NCBI GenBank assembly: GCA_949152475.1
Contig: OX424559.1
Coordinates: 21,173,809-21,237,808, forward strand
Length of the DNA stretch: 64,000 nucleotides
Direction: 5' to 3'
Source: Terebella lapidaria
Taxonomy: Eukaryota > Annelida > Polychaeta > Terebellida > Terebellidae
The notes beneath the pieces are model-generated. The model ran no database searches. It worked only from the letters and a program-made list of their open reading frames with translations, and was not told where the DNA came from. Position numbers and translations under genes: made by a program. This document shows, piece by piece, positions 11,258-21,724 of the stretch (within the stretch, counting starts at the first letter, position 1; every line of letters starts with the position of its first letter).

Positions 11258-14200
11258 GTAAGGATAATAAGATCCCAGTGTTTTCTGGTGTGTGTTTTCA
11301 ATGTACCATCAAATTCCCAAATGATGAGATAAATATCAAGATCATTTGTATATACGTGATCGCGTGTGTTTTTAACTTACCACACCAGTCCTAAGGCTGA
11401 TAATCTGTTGGTCAGACCTTAGCGCGATGGATATACATGTAGATCCTTTAGACTTTTATTTTCACATTCTTTTCAAAATGGCAGCTATATTTTTGTCAAA
11501 AATCTACCAATTTTTAGGTTACCGACTTATGATCCGACAATCTGTTGGCATGGGGTTCTGTTCATCGTCCGCCGTTTATCGTCCGTTCACCCATTTAACT
11601 TTGAAGTTTATGGCCGAATGTTTCTAAAATTTTGCACAAAGATACCTAAAAAATATTTCCAGAAAAGTTTTTTCTTTCATTTTCTTTCATTTTCGTAATT
11701 CTTTTCGAAATGGCGGCCATTTTCGAATTGCATTTTTGCGGTCTTTCCTCAAAATCTGTTCAGTATTTTTTTTTTCTTTATGACGCATAACACTCAGCAC
11801 TTGTATCCCTGTGGTGTGTATAGGTTTCGAAGGTTTTGGTTTCAGCCATTTTGGCCAATAATTTCCCAAATGGGAGTCTGTCATGTTAAATTCTCCTCTG
11901 TTTTGTTATGGGACATCATGTTCTTAGTATCTCACTTAATATTGAGATTAGAGATTAGGAATCAATTATGGCCATATAGAGAATGATATATGCTGAATAT
12001 TCTTGTGATCTTGAATTTGAGCTTTGAGCTATTTTTCAAGTTTACAGGACAAAATGACGTACATATCCCTGAGTTTGATTATGTTGAGGTGTTTGTGTAG
12101 AGGACCCATGGAATCGTTATAATTCACCCTTGTTATTGCCCTGATATCCCTGTTTGGACAAATCCAAGTGATATATCCAAATATTGCACCCCACAGCCTT
12201 ATTACGTACAATAGATATGGATGCATGAAGCTTTAATATACGATTTTCATGTGGTTTCGTGACAGCGAGAATTTGGATCTGTTTATGGCGTGAATTTTGC
12301 GACTAATGGCTGCAGGTCCCAATTGAGGCGTTAATCAATAGCGAGCCCAAGAAATATGGAACTTGCCACTTTTCTTAACTTATCGTCATCGATATAGAGT
12401 CGCTATCCAAAAGATCTGTGGATGTGGGTGATAATCTTGAGTAAATTTCAATAGTTGTACCTACGCAATTGTACATTCATTGAAGTAGAGCCCAGCTTGC
12501 ATTGCATGCCCTCTCCTGGGAAAATCGCTCAATGCATAGCGAAGTCAGTATAGTTGACAAATTTCAGTCGATTTACTGATTGATGGATTGATTTTAGTCG
12601 TGCATGGGTGAACTGTGAAAATTGAACTATCATTATATGTCAAGGTGGGTTATATACAGGAAGACACAAACAATTTGTATCTTTCTGTGATGTTCCCCCA
12701 TTAACAAATGCCTCAACGGACATTGATATTCAGTCATAAGCTTTTGCATTAGACATTTTATTGATCAATCTCTTCTGTTGTATCAAGTTACATTCAACAG
12801 ATAAATATACATATGTCCCTTTCTGTGTCAGAAGCTACTTGAAGCATATTGATTTCTTGGTGTTTTATGAGGGACAATAAATAGACATGCTACATTGTAA
12901 CACCTTGCCGACGATAAACACTTCCACACCACTTAACAGTAATAACCGATATTCAACAGATATAGATGAGTGCCTTCCCACGAACCCTTGCGCCAATGGT
13001 GGGACCTGCCAAGACCAGGAGCCTGGAATCCGCTGTACCTGTCAAGCCGGCTTCACAGGGGCCACCTGTGAGACAGGTATGTTTGGAATGTCTGTAAGAT
13101 GACCCAGATATGAATGAAATCAATTGGTACGTATAAGCTACGATGTCAAATGCACATGTAACCATCTAACTATTATTCCTTTACTGCTTATCATTTTGTG
13201 TTGTTCTTACAATAATTAGTGCGTCAGTGTGTGCAGCTGAAAATTATACAAACATACTTATACATACATACTAACTGTAATGTAATCCCTTTGAAAGGTC
13301 CGTATTTTACGCCTAAAAGGCAAAAAAAATGTCAAAAAATGTATTTAGTCTCTTTCTCTCTCTACCTCCATACATCGGTGACAGTTTGGTCTGTTCTCTT
13401 TTTTTTTTAATAGACCGAATGCATCAAAAGACAACAATTATATGCCTAAATGTATACCTCAGTAGAGCTTGGGTGGCGAATCTCAAGATCACGTCAATAA
13501 ATTTGACCTTTGTAAGAACGACTCAGTCTTAAAGTTGACCTTCGGTGATAAATCCGAAGCTACACAACATATCTGAAACATGTTAATCAACCTTTGCATG
13601 AAATACTGTATATGGACATAATGTATGTAATATAACCATACAACAACTCAAAAATGGTGGGTTTTTTCTTGTCCTTGAACTCGACTTCATGTGATTTAAC
13701 TTAGAAAATATCTGTGAAGTGTTAAATGATCTGTGAAGTGGCAAGTCCAATCTGACCTTCACCTGGGTATCGAATAGGCCGCTGCAGACGAAAAGGTTGC
13801 AAATAGATGTGTGATATGTATTATGGGCGAATACGAAGTCATATGTGGTTGTTGTTGTTTTTCACGGCCCTGAAATCAAATAGGCCGCTGCAGACGAAAA
13901 GGTTGCAAATAGAGGTGTGATATGTATTATGGGCGAATACGAAGTCATATGTGGTTGTTGTTGTTTTCACGGCCCTGAAATTGCCTCGGACGAACCCAAA
14001 GTCAAGGTCACAATCTCAAGGTCATATTTGACATGAATTATGTGAATTGGCCTATACAAGTAAACCACTTGTAGATAGAGCTTGGGTTTGTGTTATGAAC
14101 ATAATGGAAGTGATGTCTGGCTTATCTCATGATGACATTGAACTTGACTTCAAATGACCATGGATGGTGGATTTTTTTTTCTCACGGTTAAGCAAAAATG

Positions 14201-17200
14201 TGCAAATATCCGCCCCAGACGAAAACACTGTCTAAGTTATTATTATAAGCAAACATTAAGTTAGAATTGGCGGATGTTCGGTGATCTGAGCCGTGAACTC
14301 AGTTGACCTTGAGTGGTGAGTGGCGAGACTGTATTGATCACAAAACTCAGTGCTACTGAACTAAACGATAGTTATACTCACCAGATATAAACGAGTGCCT
14401 TCCCACAAACCCCTGTGCGAATGGCGGGACCTGTCTGGAGCAAGTGACGGGGTTCATCTGCAGCTGCCCAGCTAGTTACACAGGCGACACCTGCGAGACA
14501 GGTATTGTGAAATATCTGAATGATGGTGGAAATATGACTGAAACGTACTGGTAGATATAACGTACATTGATAAATGGTACTGCTTGAAATGCATATTATT
14601 GGTTTCATTTGTCTCTAATATAAAGCTATAATGAAACAGCTATAATTCAATTTAGAAAGAGGTGGGAATTTATTCACATTATTCTACCGGACCTGGCCTG
14701 TTCTTCTTATTTGAATAGACCGAATGCATCAAAAGACAACAAATATATGCCTAAATGTATACCTCACAAGAGCTTGGGTGGCAAGTCTCAAGATCACGCC
14801 AATAAAGTTTATTTCTGTAAGAACAACTCAGTCTTGAAGTTTACCTTCAGTGATCAATCCGAAGCTACACGACATACCCGAAATATGTTAATCGACCTTT
14901 GAATGAAAGACTGTATATAGACATAATGCATGAAACGTGGCCATACAAGAAGTCACAAATTGTGGATTTTTCGGTGTCTTTGAACCCGACCTCATGTGAT
15001 TTAACTTATCTGTGAAGTGTTAAATGAGTGGTGAGACTGTACTGATCACAAAACTCAGTGCTACTGAACTAAACGATAGTTATACTCACCAGATATAAAC
15101 GAGTGCCTTCCCACAAACCCCTGTGCGAATGGCGGGACCTGTCTGGAGCAAGTGACGGGGTTCACCTGCAGCTGCCCAGCTAGTTACACAGGCGACACCT
15201 GCGAGACAGGTATGTGTGAAATATCTGAATGATGGTGGAAATATGACTGAAACGTACTGGTAGATATAACGTACATTGATAAATGTTACTGCTTAAATGA
15301 CATTTTATTGGTCTCATTTGTCTCCATAATAAAGCTATAATGAAACAGCTATAATTCAATTTATAAAGAGGTGGAAATTTATTCACATTATTCTACCGGA
15401 CTTACAGTGGACCACTGTGAAACCAATCTTTGTCGCAACGCTACGTGTGTGAACGAGCCGAGTGGGTACTCCTGTGTGTGCCCTGCTGAGTGGCCGGGGA
15501 CCACATGTGGCTGCCACAACACCAGCGCACGCCTGGAGAATGCACCAATAGGACACATCGCCATCGAATTGTTCATCGAAACAGATGGCGACGATCAGGA
15601 GTGGGTCCTAAGTTTGATTTCATTTATTTATGTGAGTAAGCTATGTTCGCTGGTCCATCTGAACTGATCAAAAACAGCTGATTTTAGGTTTTAGTTTTAG
15701 TTATAGGAAGACGAATATCCGACCTGCTATTGTCAATGAACGTACTATCATATGTGGGAATATGCATATATATTATTGGTATGGACAAAGCCCACTAAAT
15801 CTAAACACCTCACAGCAGCAAAAAAAAATTCAAAGATATTAAATGATATCCTCAATCCATCTGTTGAATTAATTCTTAGAAACGAGGAAACTCCCATGTA
15901 ATAGAAGCAATATTCTTTGAAACAAAGACCTTTTCTGGGGGGGGGGGGTTATGGAACAATCGCTTATGACAGAAGTAAATTTTACGATCAGGACCCCAGA
16001 TTTTTTTGATGTATTATTATTTATCAGTAGATATCAGCAATATTTTTATTCATACACAAAAATGTATACATAAAGGTAAAGAAACACACACACAAAAGAA
16101 AAAAAAATAGTCTAAAGACTAAATAAGTTGACTGAGCTGTATATATTTTATATTTTAGATATTTGCACTTTTTGGTCATTCTCAAGGTCACAAGGGTAAT
16201 CAAAGTTATATCATTTCCTATATGTGCACAATTGATTCCTAAGCTGCAAAGTCGATAATAGGCGTGGTATTAGCCTTTTTTGCTTCAAATGAGTTCAAAG
16301 GTCAAACTCAGGGTCATCGAAATATTCACCATACATCATTTCCTATACGTCCACAATTGATTCCCAAGCTATAAAGTCAATGATAAGCGATATATTAGCC
16401 AATTCGTTCTGTGACCTCGACAATTAGGTCGAAGGTCGAATTCAAGGTCACGAGAATATTCAGCATATATCATTTCATATATGTCCACAATTGATTCCTA
16501 ATCTCTAATCTCAATATTAAGTGAGATATTAGGCATAATGTGTCCCATTATAAAGCATAGCGTAATTTAAATTGGGAAAGTCCCAATTGGGACCCCCAGA
16601 AAAAATCAAAATGGCCATCACACGTAGACCGGCGATTCAATGGCGACGAAACTTATACATGTCACAGATGTATATGAGAAAAAACTCGAAACTGATCAGA
16701 CAGTTTTTTGAGAAAATGGGTGCCAAGTTCTGAAATTGGTCGTTTTTCGACAAAAATGGATGCCATTTCGAAAAAAAAATGCGAAAACGAAAAACCAAAA
16801 AAATACCCCCCCCCTCCCCCCTCAAAATATTTCTGGGCATTTTTGTGCAAAATTTCAGGAAAATTTGACTAAATTCAATTAAGTTATTATTCTCCATCAG
16901 TGGTAACTATGACTCATTTCAGGAGGGTGTATAGGACAAAGCTCTTGTAATCTGGGTGATGGTTTGAGGCAAAGTTGAGTGTGGCTATCGCTTTTTGCTC
17001 AAAACCTTTCATGTACAAATGGCAATGTTTGGCGAACCTGGTGAGCTCATGACCGCTCAAATGGGTGGTGCTGAGGCAAAATTACAATAGTTCGAGTACC
17101 TGTGCTTTGAGGACGAGAGGGAGGGGTTATGTTCCGGCAGAGTCGTTTCTTCGTCAAGGTGCTCCGTGATGACGGTCCTGGCTTCATTGACAGAGATACT

Positions 17201-20200
17201 AGTGAAGAGAGCAGAATGATCGTGGTCATTTTCCTCCCTGGTGGGCCAATCCACGCGATGATGGGTCTTAGTGGATAGTTGGCCATGTGACTTTTGGGAG
17301 TACCGTAGATCTTGGAAATTTCTTCTGAGGTGGGGTATATCCTGGCCTTCATTAATCTGGGTATCGGATTGTTCTTTTGCTATTAGTTAGAACAGCTATT
17401 TGCCATTTAGTTAGAACAGCTATGAGTTTCCGTTTATATTTGGCAGCGGGATCTTTCTTGAGAAGTTTGTAGATAGCGGTGTCACTGAGGAGAGTCGTCA
17501 TTTTCTTTTCATAGTCATTAGTGTTCATCACTACTCCCTATAATCTCAGCAACGTTGGTTAAGGCGCGCTCGCGTAATTTCATAACTTCTCATATGATAG
17601 CTACGGCACGCACCTTATAAATACAGGCCCCATAATCATATCCATTGCAGCCCAAGTATCATATCCTGCGCCTTTCTCTATATTCAATAAGGATTAAAGA
17701 GGTGCGAGACGGATTAAATGGTGTGTTGTCAGTGGACAAGTAGTATTAAGGAGCAGTGTACGGTACTTGGGCCTCCTTTGCTTTACTTTATATTCCCATG
17801 AGGCACCAAGGCCCATGTAGCGCAGCTTACTATTTCTCCTAAATTCAATGAAAATTAAAAATGTGCCAGATGGATTAGATATGGTATACATTCAATGGGT
17901 GAGTAGTATTAACAGAGTAAGGTGCGCTACTTGGGCCGGGCCCGAGTATCATACACTGCGCCTTCCTCTATATTCAGTAAGTATTAAGAAGGTGACAGAC
18001 GGATTAAATGGCATTCATTTAGTGGACGGGTAGTATTAAGGTGCAGTGTATGATACTTGGGCACAAGTGAGGAATAAAAAAGGCGACAGACGGATTTGAA
18101 TGGTATTCTTTCAGTGGTCGAGTAGTATTAAGCCGCATGATACTTGGGCCAAAATACATTTTCTTTGCTGTTCACTGTTCATTATTTATATTACCTTATA
18201 CTGACCGATTTTATTTCAGGTGTTGATGAGACGCCATGACGGCAGTGAAGACTTCGTGAACAGAAACTGGAATGAGTACAAGGAGGGCTTCGGTGATCTC
18301 TTTTCAGAGTTCTGGCTGGGTGAGTTTCTGAGGGGTTTCTTGAGTTTATTGATATACTAGTATAACTATTATATTGTCGGTTTGCACGTGTGTCAGTTAG
18401 ATCCACGTTTGCACGTGTGTCAGCTGCTTTTGAAACAACAATAATTTGATGATGTAAATGAAAGGAAAATGTAAATGAAACATTTTTGGAATTGGAGCAA
18501 AAGTCGACCATACATATATAGAGCCCCTAGTGTCATCAAGCGCGAACGGTGTGTAAATATAGTTATTATAAGCTACTAGACAATAGTCGTTGTCATCAGC
18601 TCACGTTTTGCAGTACACTCAATTTGAAAGGTCGATATTTGTGTTTCAAGAGCGAGTTCTCTCATAGAAAGATCAATACGGTGTATGATGGTCGTACCAC
18701 CGCCTCTCCATTCCTTCCCCTGATTATGTTTGAGTGAATAAACATGTGGACACCGTTCATCCATAACAGCACTGTCTGCTTGATTTGAAAGTGCACAGAA
18801 AGAGCCACTGCAAATCCGTCTTGTCTTTCTGACAACGGGTTTTGATCAGGTTGTTTATATTGAACCCTCATACCCTCAAGCTCTGACCAACAATGGAAGC
18901 TCCTGGACTGTGCACTTTCACCTGGGCTGATTGAAATAATATATCTAAAAAAATGCATACATCAAAAAGGGATGATCCTATCAACCCAAATTCATAGTAT
19001 GAAACAGTGGCTCGGTTCCGCTAGAATATGATCAGAAGCAGATGAGAACTGCTACCATGGCATCGAAAAAAAATATTATAACACAATGCCCAATAATCAG
19101 GTTACCTGACCCAATTCCTGGTTATCTGGTGTATAATCGCTCCAGTTGCAACCGGAGTTGTGAAGCCAGTTTTCAATCCCTTTGAACAGTTTTCACTGAA
19201 AAAATGTCATTGTGCCTTAGGATAGGAACAATACTGTGAACATTTCAAAGCTACAAAGGTTAAGGTTATATAAAAGGCTGACATCGAACAACAACAACAG
19301 GTTACTCTATCCATGAACATTTTCCCTATTATTTGTACTTTTGCATTTTACATGGCCAATTCCTCATCTTGGCCATGATTTGAATTTTGCTAACCTCCCA
19401 AATTTTGCAAGCTTTCTCCGAACTAGCATGCATACTTTATGTTCAACATTCCTTTCAATATCGGCAGTGGTTTTGGATTACAATCACTTGAAATATCGCA
19501 AATTGGTGATTTCAGCTGATGAATTTCACATTTTCGATCTCAGACAATTTTAATTTTAGATCATTGGACACATTGCGAATGATGGGGAATTGGCCATAGA
19601 ATACTACAAACGTGTATAAAATACTATATTGCTATCTGTTATCCCATGCTTTGTTTTTACATCATAAACACAAATGATATGTTTTCATTGCTCGACACAG
19701 GTAACGACAACATTCACGCTCTGACCAACAACGGCAGCTCCTGGGCCGTACGCTTTGACCTGGGCTCCTTTGACAATCAATGCAGATACGCGGAGTACTC
19801 AACATTCGCTGTCAATTCCGAGGCTGCGAACTACCTACTTACAATCAGCAGTTATACGGGTGATGCAGGTATACTTTTTATTTTTATTTTGGAATCTTCT
19901 GCAATTCAAACTATTTCAGAGCCGTAGCACTGGGTTTCGAAGTGGGACACATTTTGGGGGTGTTCAAAGCCCTCAGAAGCTGAAGCGTCTTAGGAGGTCT
20001 GTGGTGTATTGAGCACTTGACAGAACATTGAACGCATCAGAATAGTGCCAAATAAATATTTTAAAAATCTCATACGGCCGGATTGTACAGCGCTAGACTA
20101 TTAGTCAGGCAGCTTAGCAACTTCGAGGGAATTACTTGTTTCCAGTATTGTTATGGTTGAGATAACCATTATCATGTTATACATATTTTATCATATTCCA

Positions 20201-21600
20201 GATTTATCATATCCGTTCTTATTCATGTCATTGATATCTGTGTTTCGTCAATTTAATAAATTGACCTTTATCATCATATTATCTTCTGTTTCTGTATTCA
20301 GCTGTCATCAATGTTAGAAACATTACTGCTCACATAAAGGAAACTTATTGCCCAACTATAAGTAATTTTATGGGAGAGTAATTTTCCCGCTGTGCACATT
20401 ACAGTTCGATGTGGTGTGTATGTACCTCCTGTATCATTATATCAATAGCGATTCGCTACGGTTCAATGCGGTGTGTGTATCCAGCCTCGTTTTGATTTCC
20501 TTTGTTCTTCAATCAGTGTTCCGCCATTAAGTTGTGTCTATCGTCATTGTTTACCGGTTCAATATCGTCGATAACTTGTCATATGTAACATTTTCCCACC
20601 TACCAGCCCCCTTTCACCACCGTTTGTAATTACCATGTGTATTATTAGGTTTCCTATTATTAATCCATTCATATATTTTGTATCACATGTTTTCAGTATT
20701 CTCTCGTATTCTACAAGCATTCAGTAGGCTTATTTAGTTTAATTATTTCCAGTATTCGTGGCCTTTCCCCCCACCTTTGTACTAGTTAGTAGTCATGTAT
20801 ATATCTTGTATTACTTGTTTCCAGTATTGTTATGGTTGAGATAACCATTATCATGTTATACATATTTTATCATATTCCAGATTAATTTTATCATATCCGT
20901 TCTTATTCATGTCATTGATATCTGTGTTTCGTCAATTTAATAAATTGACCTTTATCATCATATTATCTTCTGTTTCTGTTTTCAGCTGTCATCAATGTTA
21001 GAAACATTACTGCTCACATAAATACTATTACTAGGATACATATATCCTACTGCTATATCAACATTGTAAAAGCTGACCCCGGGGACAAGACTTTTCGAAA
21101 CAGGAAAGCACTGTAGCGTTGTGACGACGTGGTGGCTATACAAGAAGTGACACCCCAGTCATAGCGCACAAATGCTATAAGACATTCGGTGTCATTTCAT
21201 TAATGAGGTATAGCTGTTTATCGTGGGTTACCGAACTTTACATTTAGATTTACATCACAGGAAAATGTCCAATTTCACGTAGTTTATTATCGTGTCGTTT
21301 ATTGATCCTACCAAAAACACAATAACGTCCTGAACGAAATTATTATTTACTCACACAGGAGATTCCTTCCACTTGAGCAATGGTATGATGTTCTCAGCCG
21401 TGGACAGGGACAACGATGACCGGCCCTACAACTGTGCGGAAAGAGCTGGAGGTGGCTGGTGGTACTCGGGGTGTGCCTGGGTCAAGCTGACGGGGGTCTG
21501 GGGCCAGGATCCTGGCCTATTTCAAGGGATCCACTGGGAACCATGGTTGGGCCATTACACCGGTCTCAAACACGCTGACATGAATATCAGACCAGTGTAG
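10948..21600 (+). CDS. Secreted PAN-EGF-fibrinogen-domain protein, 8 exons
   Basis: The exon model is 10948-11257, 12960-13076, 14385-14501, 15093-15209, 15408-15604, 18220-18319, 19701-19868 and 21359-21600. All introns are GT/AG, all phases agree, and the total is 1368 nt, 455 residues. The order is a signal peptide ([20 protein letters not shown]), a PAN/apple-like domain, three EGF-like modules, a fourth EGF-like module joined to the fibrinogen domain, and the fibrinogen C-terminal domain (FReD). Proteins of this build are secreted lectin-like or immune recognition factors in invertebrates, and that role is inferred here. The FReD calcium-site segment (DRDNDD), the C-terminal Cys pair (NCAE...SGCAW) and the closing ADMNIRPV are all visible. 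The normal N-terminal part of the FReD, with its first Cys pair, is missing or replaced. Additional cassette exons could have been overlooked. Confidence 0.82.
11506..12010 (-). repeat. Inverted, diverged copy of the GGTTACCGGAC repeat family
   Basis: In intron 1, motifs shared with the 3' end of the array at 35880-36115 appear in reverse orientation: TTTAGGTTACCGAC, the variant of the terminal hairpin, then ATGGCGGCCATTTTCG, TTTTGCACAAAGATACCTAAA and CAAAATCTGTTCAGTA. The rest of intron 1 (to 12959) is AT-rich and I see nothing definite in it. Confidence 0.5.
12960..13076 (+). CDS. Exon 2: EGF-like module 1
   Basis: 117 nt, phase 1 at both ends. The protein reads [16 protein letters not shown] ... 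[14 protein letters not shown], six cysteines in EGF spacing with a DEC start of the calcium-binding type. Acceptor TTCAACAG, donor GTATGT. Confidence 0.85.
13773..13980. repeat. Two tandem copies of a 106-bp intron segment
   Basis: Both copies run from AATAGGCCGCTGCAGACG to CACGGCCCTGAAA with only a few differences. They lie in intron 2 of the PAN-EGF-fibrinogen gene. Confidence 0.85.
14385..14501 (+). CDS. Exon 3: EGF-like module 2
   Basis: 117 nt, phase 1 at both ends: [16 protein letters not shown] then a second half with [14 protein letters not shown]. It differs from exon 4 by a single codon (Ile instead of Thr before the Cys). Acceptor CTCACCAG, donor GTATTG. Confidence 0.83.
15093..15209 (+). 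CDS. Exon 4: EGF-like module 3, recent copy of exon 3
   Basis: 117 nt, phase 1 at both ends, nearly identical to exon 3 both in the exon and in about 370 bp of flanking intron. This shows a recent tandem duplication of exon plus flanks. Acceptor CTCACCAG, donor GTATGT. Confidence 0.83.
15408..15604 (+). CDS. Exon 5: EGF-like module 4 joined to start of fibrinogen domain
   Basis: 197 nt. The sequence [13 protein letters not shown] ... [12 protein letters not shown] is an EGF-like module, followed by the start of the FReD ([17 protein letters not shown]), where the usual CDMETDGGGW equivalent has Leu in place of Cys. The donor at 15605 is a weak GTCCTA in phase 0. The next exon restores the expected reading ([12 protein letters not shown]). 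Confidence 0.72.
16130..16920. repeat. Copy of the AAGGTCA-module repeat family in intron 5
   Basis: Modules share CATTTCCTATATGT, CACAATTGATTCCTAA, GCTGCAAAGTCGATAATA and TTCAAGGTCACGAGAATATT with the array at 32205-36190. The copy ends with a diverged form of the array's closing segment: GCGAAAAC, C-rich run, TTTGTGCAAAATTTCAG. A G-run (near 15938-15950) precedes it. Confidence 0.75.
17047..17540 (-). mobile_element. Penelope-like retroelement RT fossil
   Basis: Read on the minus strand from 17536, one frame gives [20 protein letters not shown] then [10 protein letters not shown]. Another gives [12 protein letters not shown] then [11 protein letters not shown], and a third gives [20 protein letters not shown] then DEETTLPE. 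This is the order and wording of a Penelope-type reverse transcriptase (YGxPKxHK, PLRPIxSxxG, SLFTxxP). At least two frameshifts separate the pieces, and a 17-bp tandem duplication (TTAGTTAGAACAGCTAT type) lies near 17380-17425. It is a dead copy in intron 5. Confidence 0.65.
17650..18151. mobile_element. Array of short TIR elements, about 125 bp each
   Basis: Three copies at 17650-17772, 17810-17937 and 17940-18062, and a partial copy at about 18068-18151. Each full copy starts GCCC(A/G)AGTATCATA (or the GTAGCGCA variant) and ends with the inverted match GATACTTGGGC. In the copy at 17940 the 25-bp arms differ at only two positions. The interior shares CTATATTCA, CAGACGGATTAAATGG and AGTAGTATTAA. 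There is no coding potential, so the array is MITE-like. Confidence 0.75.
18220..18319 (+). CDS. Exon 6: fibrinogen domain part 1
   Basis: 100 nt. [17 protein letters not shown] then EYKEGFGDL...EFWLG is the diagnostic FReD block. Acceptor TTATTTCAG, donor GTGAGT, ends in phase 1. Confidence 0.88.
18876..18932 (+). pseudogene. Decayed extra copy of fibrinogen exon 7
   Basis: In intron 6, CAAGCTCTGACCAACAATGG is followed by AAGCTCCTGGACTGTGCACT and TTCACCTGGGCTG. These match the start of exon 7 (19711-19765) closely and would encode a [19 protein letters not shown] block. The match is then lost and no donor is seen, so it is read as a fossil exon left from a duplication. Confidence 0.65.
19000..19612. 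repeat. Diverged copy of the CATGGCAAC tandem-unit family
   Basis: Motifs in the same order as at 62000-62400: ACTTGAAATAT, GGTGATTTCAGCTGATGA, TTTCGATCT, GATGGGGAATTGGCCATAGA. The upstream half is weaker (GTGGCTCGGTTCCG, CTACCATGGCA). Old copy in intron 6. Confidence 0.5.
19701..19868 (+). CDS. Exon 7: fibrinogen domain part 2
   Basis: 168 nt. [20 protein letters not shown] continues into [16 protein letters not shown] and ISSYTGDAG, the central beta-rich part of the FReD. Acceptor CGACACAG, donor GTATAC. Confidence 0.87.
20131..21022. repeat. Pair of about 210-bp direct repeats in intron 7
   Basis: 20131-20338 and 20810-21022 are nearly identical, from ATTACTTGTTTCCAGTATTG to CTGCTCACATAAA, apart from a 5-bp insertion and one or two substitutions. 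About 470 bp of unrelated AT-rich sequence lies between them. This could be a local duplication or a small LTR-flanked element. No coding potential is seen. Confidence 0.8.
21359..21600 (+). CDS. Exon 8: fibrinogen domain C-terminus and stop
   Basis: 242 nt ending [19 protein letters not shown] holds the calcium-site aspartates. The Cys pair is [22 protein letters not shown] and ADMNIRPV close the domain. Acceptor TCACACAG in phase 1. Confidence 0.88.
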
Positions 21601-21724
21601 CGCAGCTGTCTGCGTGATGTGTGGGACATTGGTGACCCACATTCAAAGTAATAGCAGTGCATCTTATTGCTGCCTGTGGATTTGAATCTGCAATCTATTT
21701 GTTCAACATATTTTACATAAACGA

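Larger units (their letters stand above)
10635..11441. repeat. 31-bp perfect direct repeat flanking exon 1
   Basis: GTCAGACCTTAGCGCGATGG plus ATATACATGTA occurs at 10635-10665 and at 11411-11441, on either side of the promoter and first exon of the PAN-EGF-fibrinogen gene. These are probably ends of a dispersed repeat. No element between them is recognised other than the host exon. Confidence 0.8.
14318..15402. repeat. Segmental duplication carrying EGF exons 3 and 4
   Basis: Segments 14318-14690 and 15026-15402 are about 370-bp near-identical direct copies, 708 bp apart. Each contains one EGF exon from GTGAGACTGTA to ATTCTACCGGAC. The intron segment between them (14716-14910) is in turn similar to 13410-13620, showing that an older, longer unit duplicated before this one. 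Confidence 0.85.
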
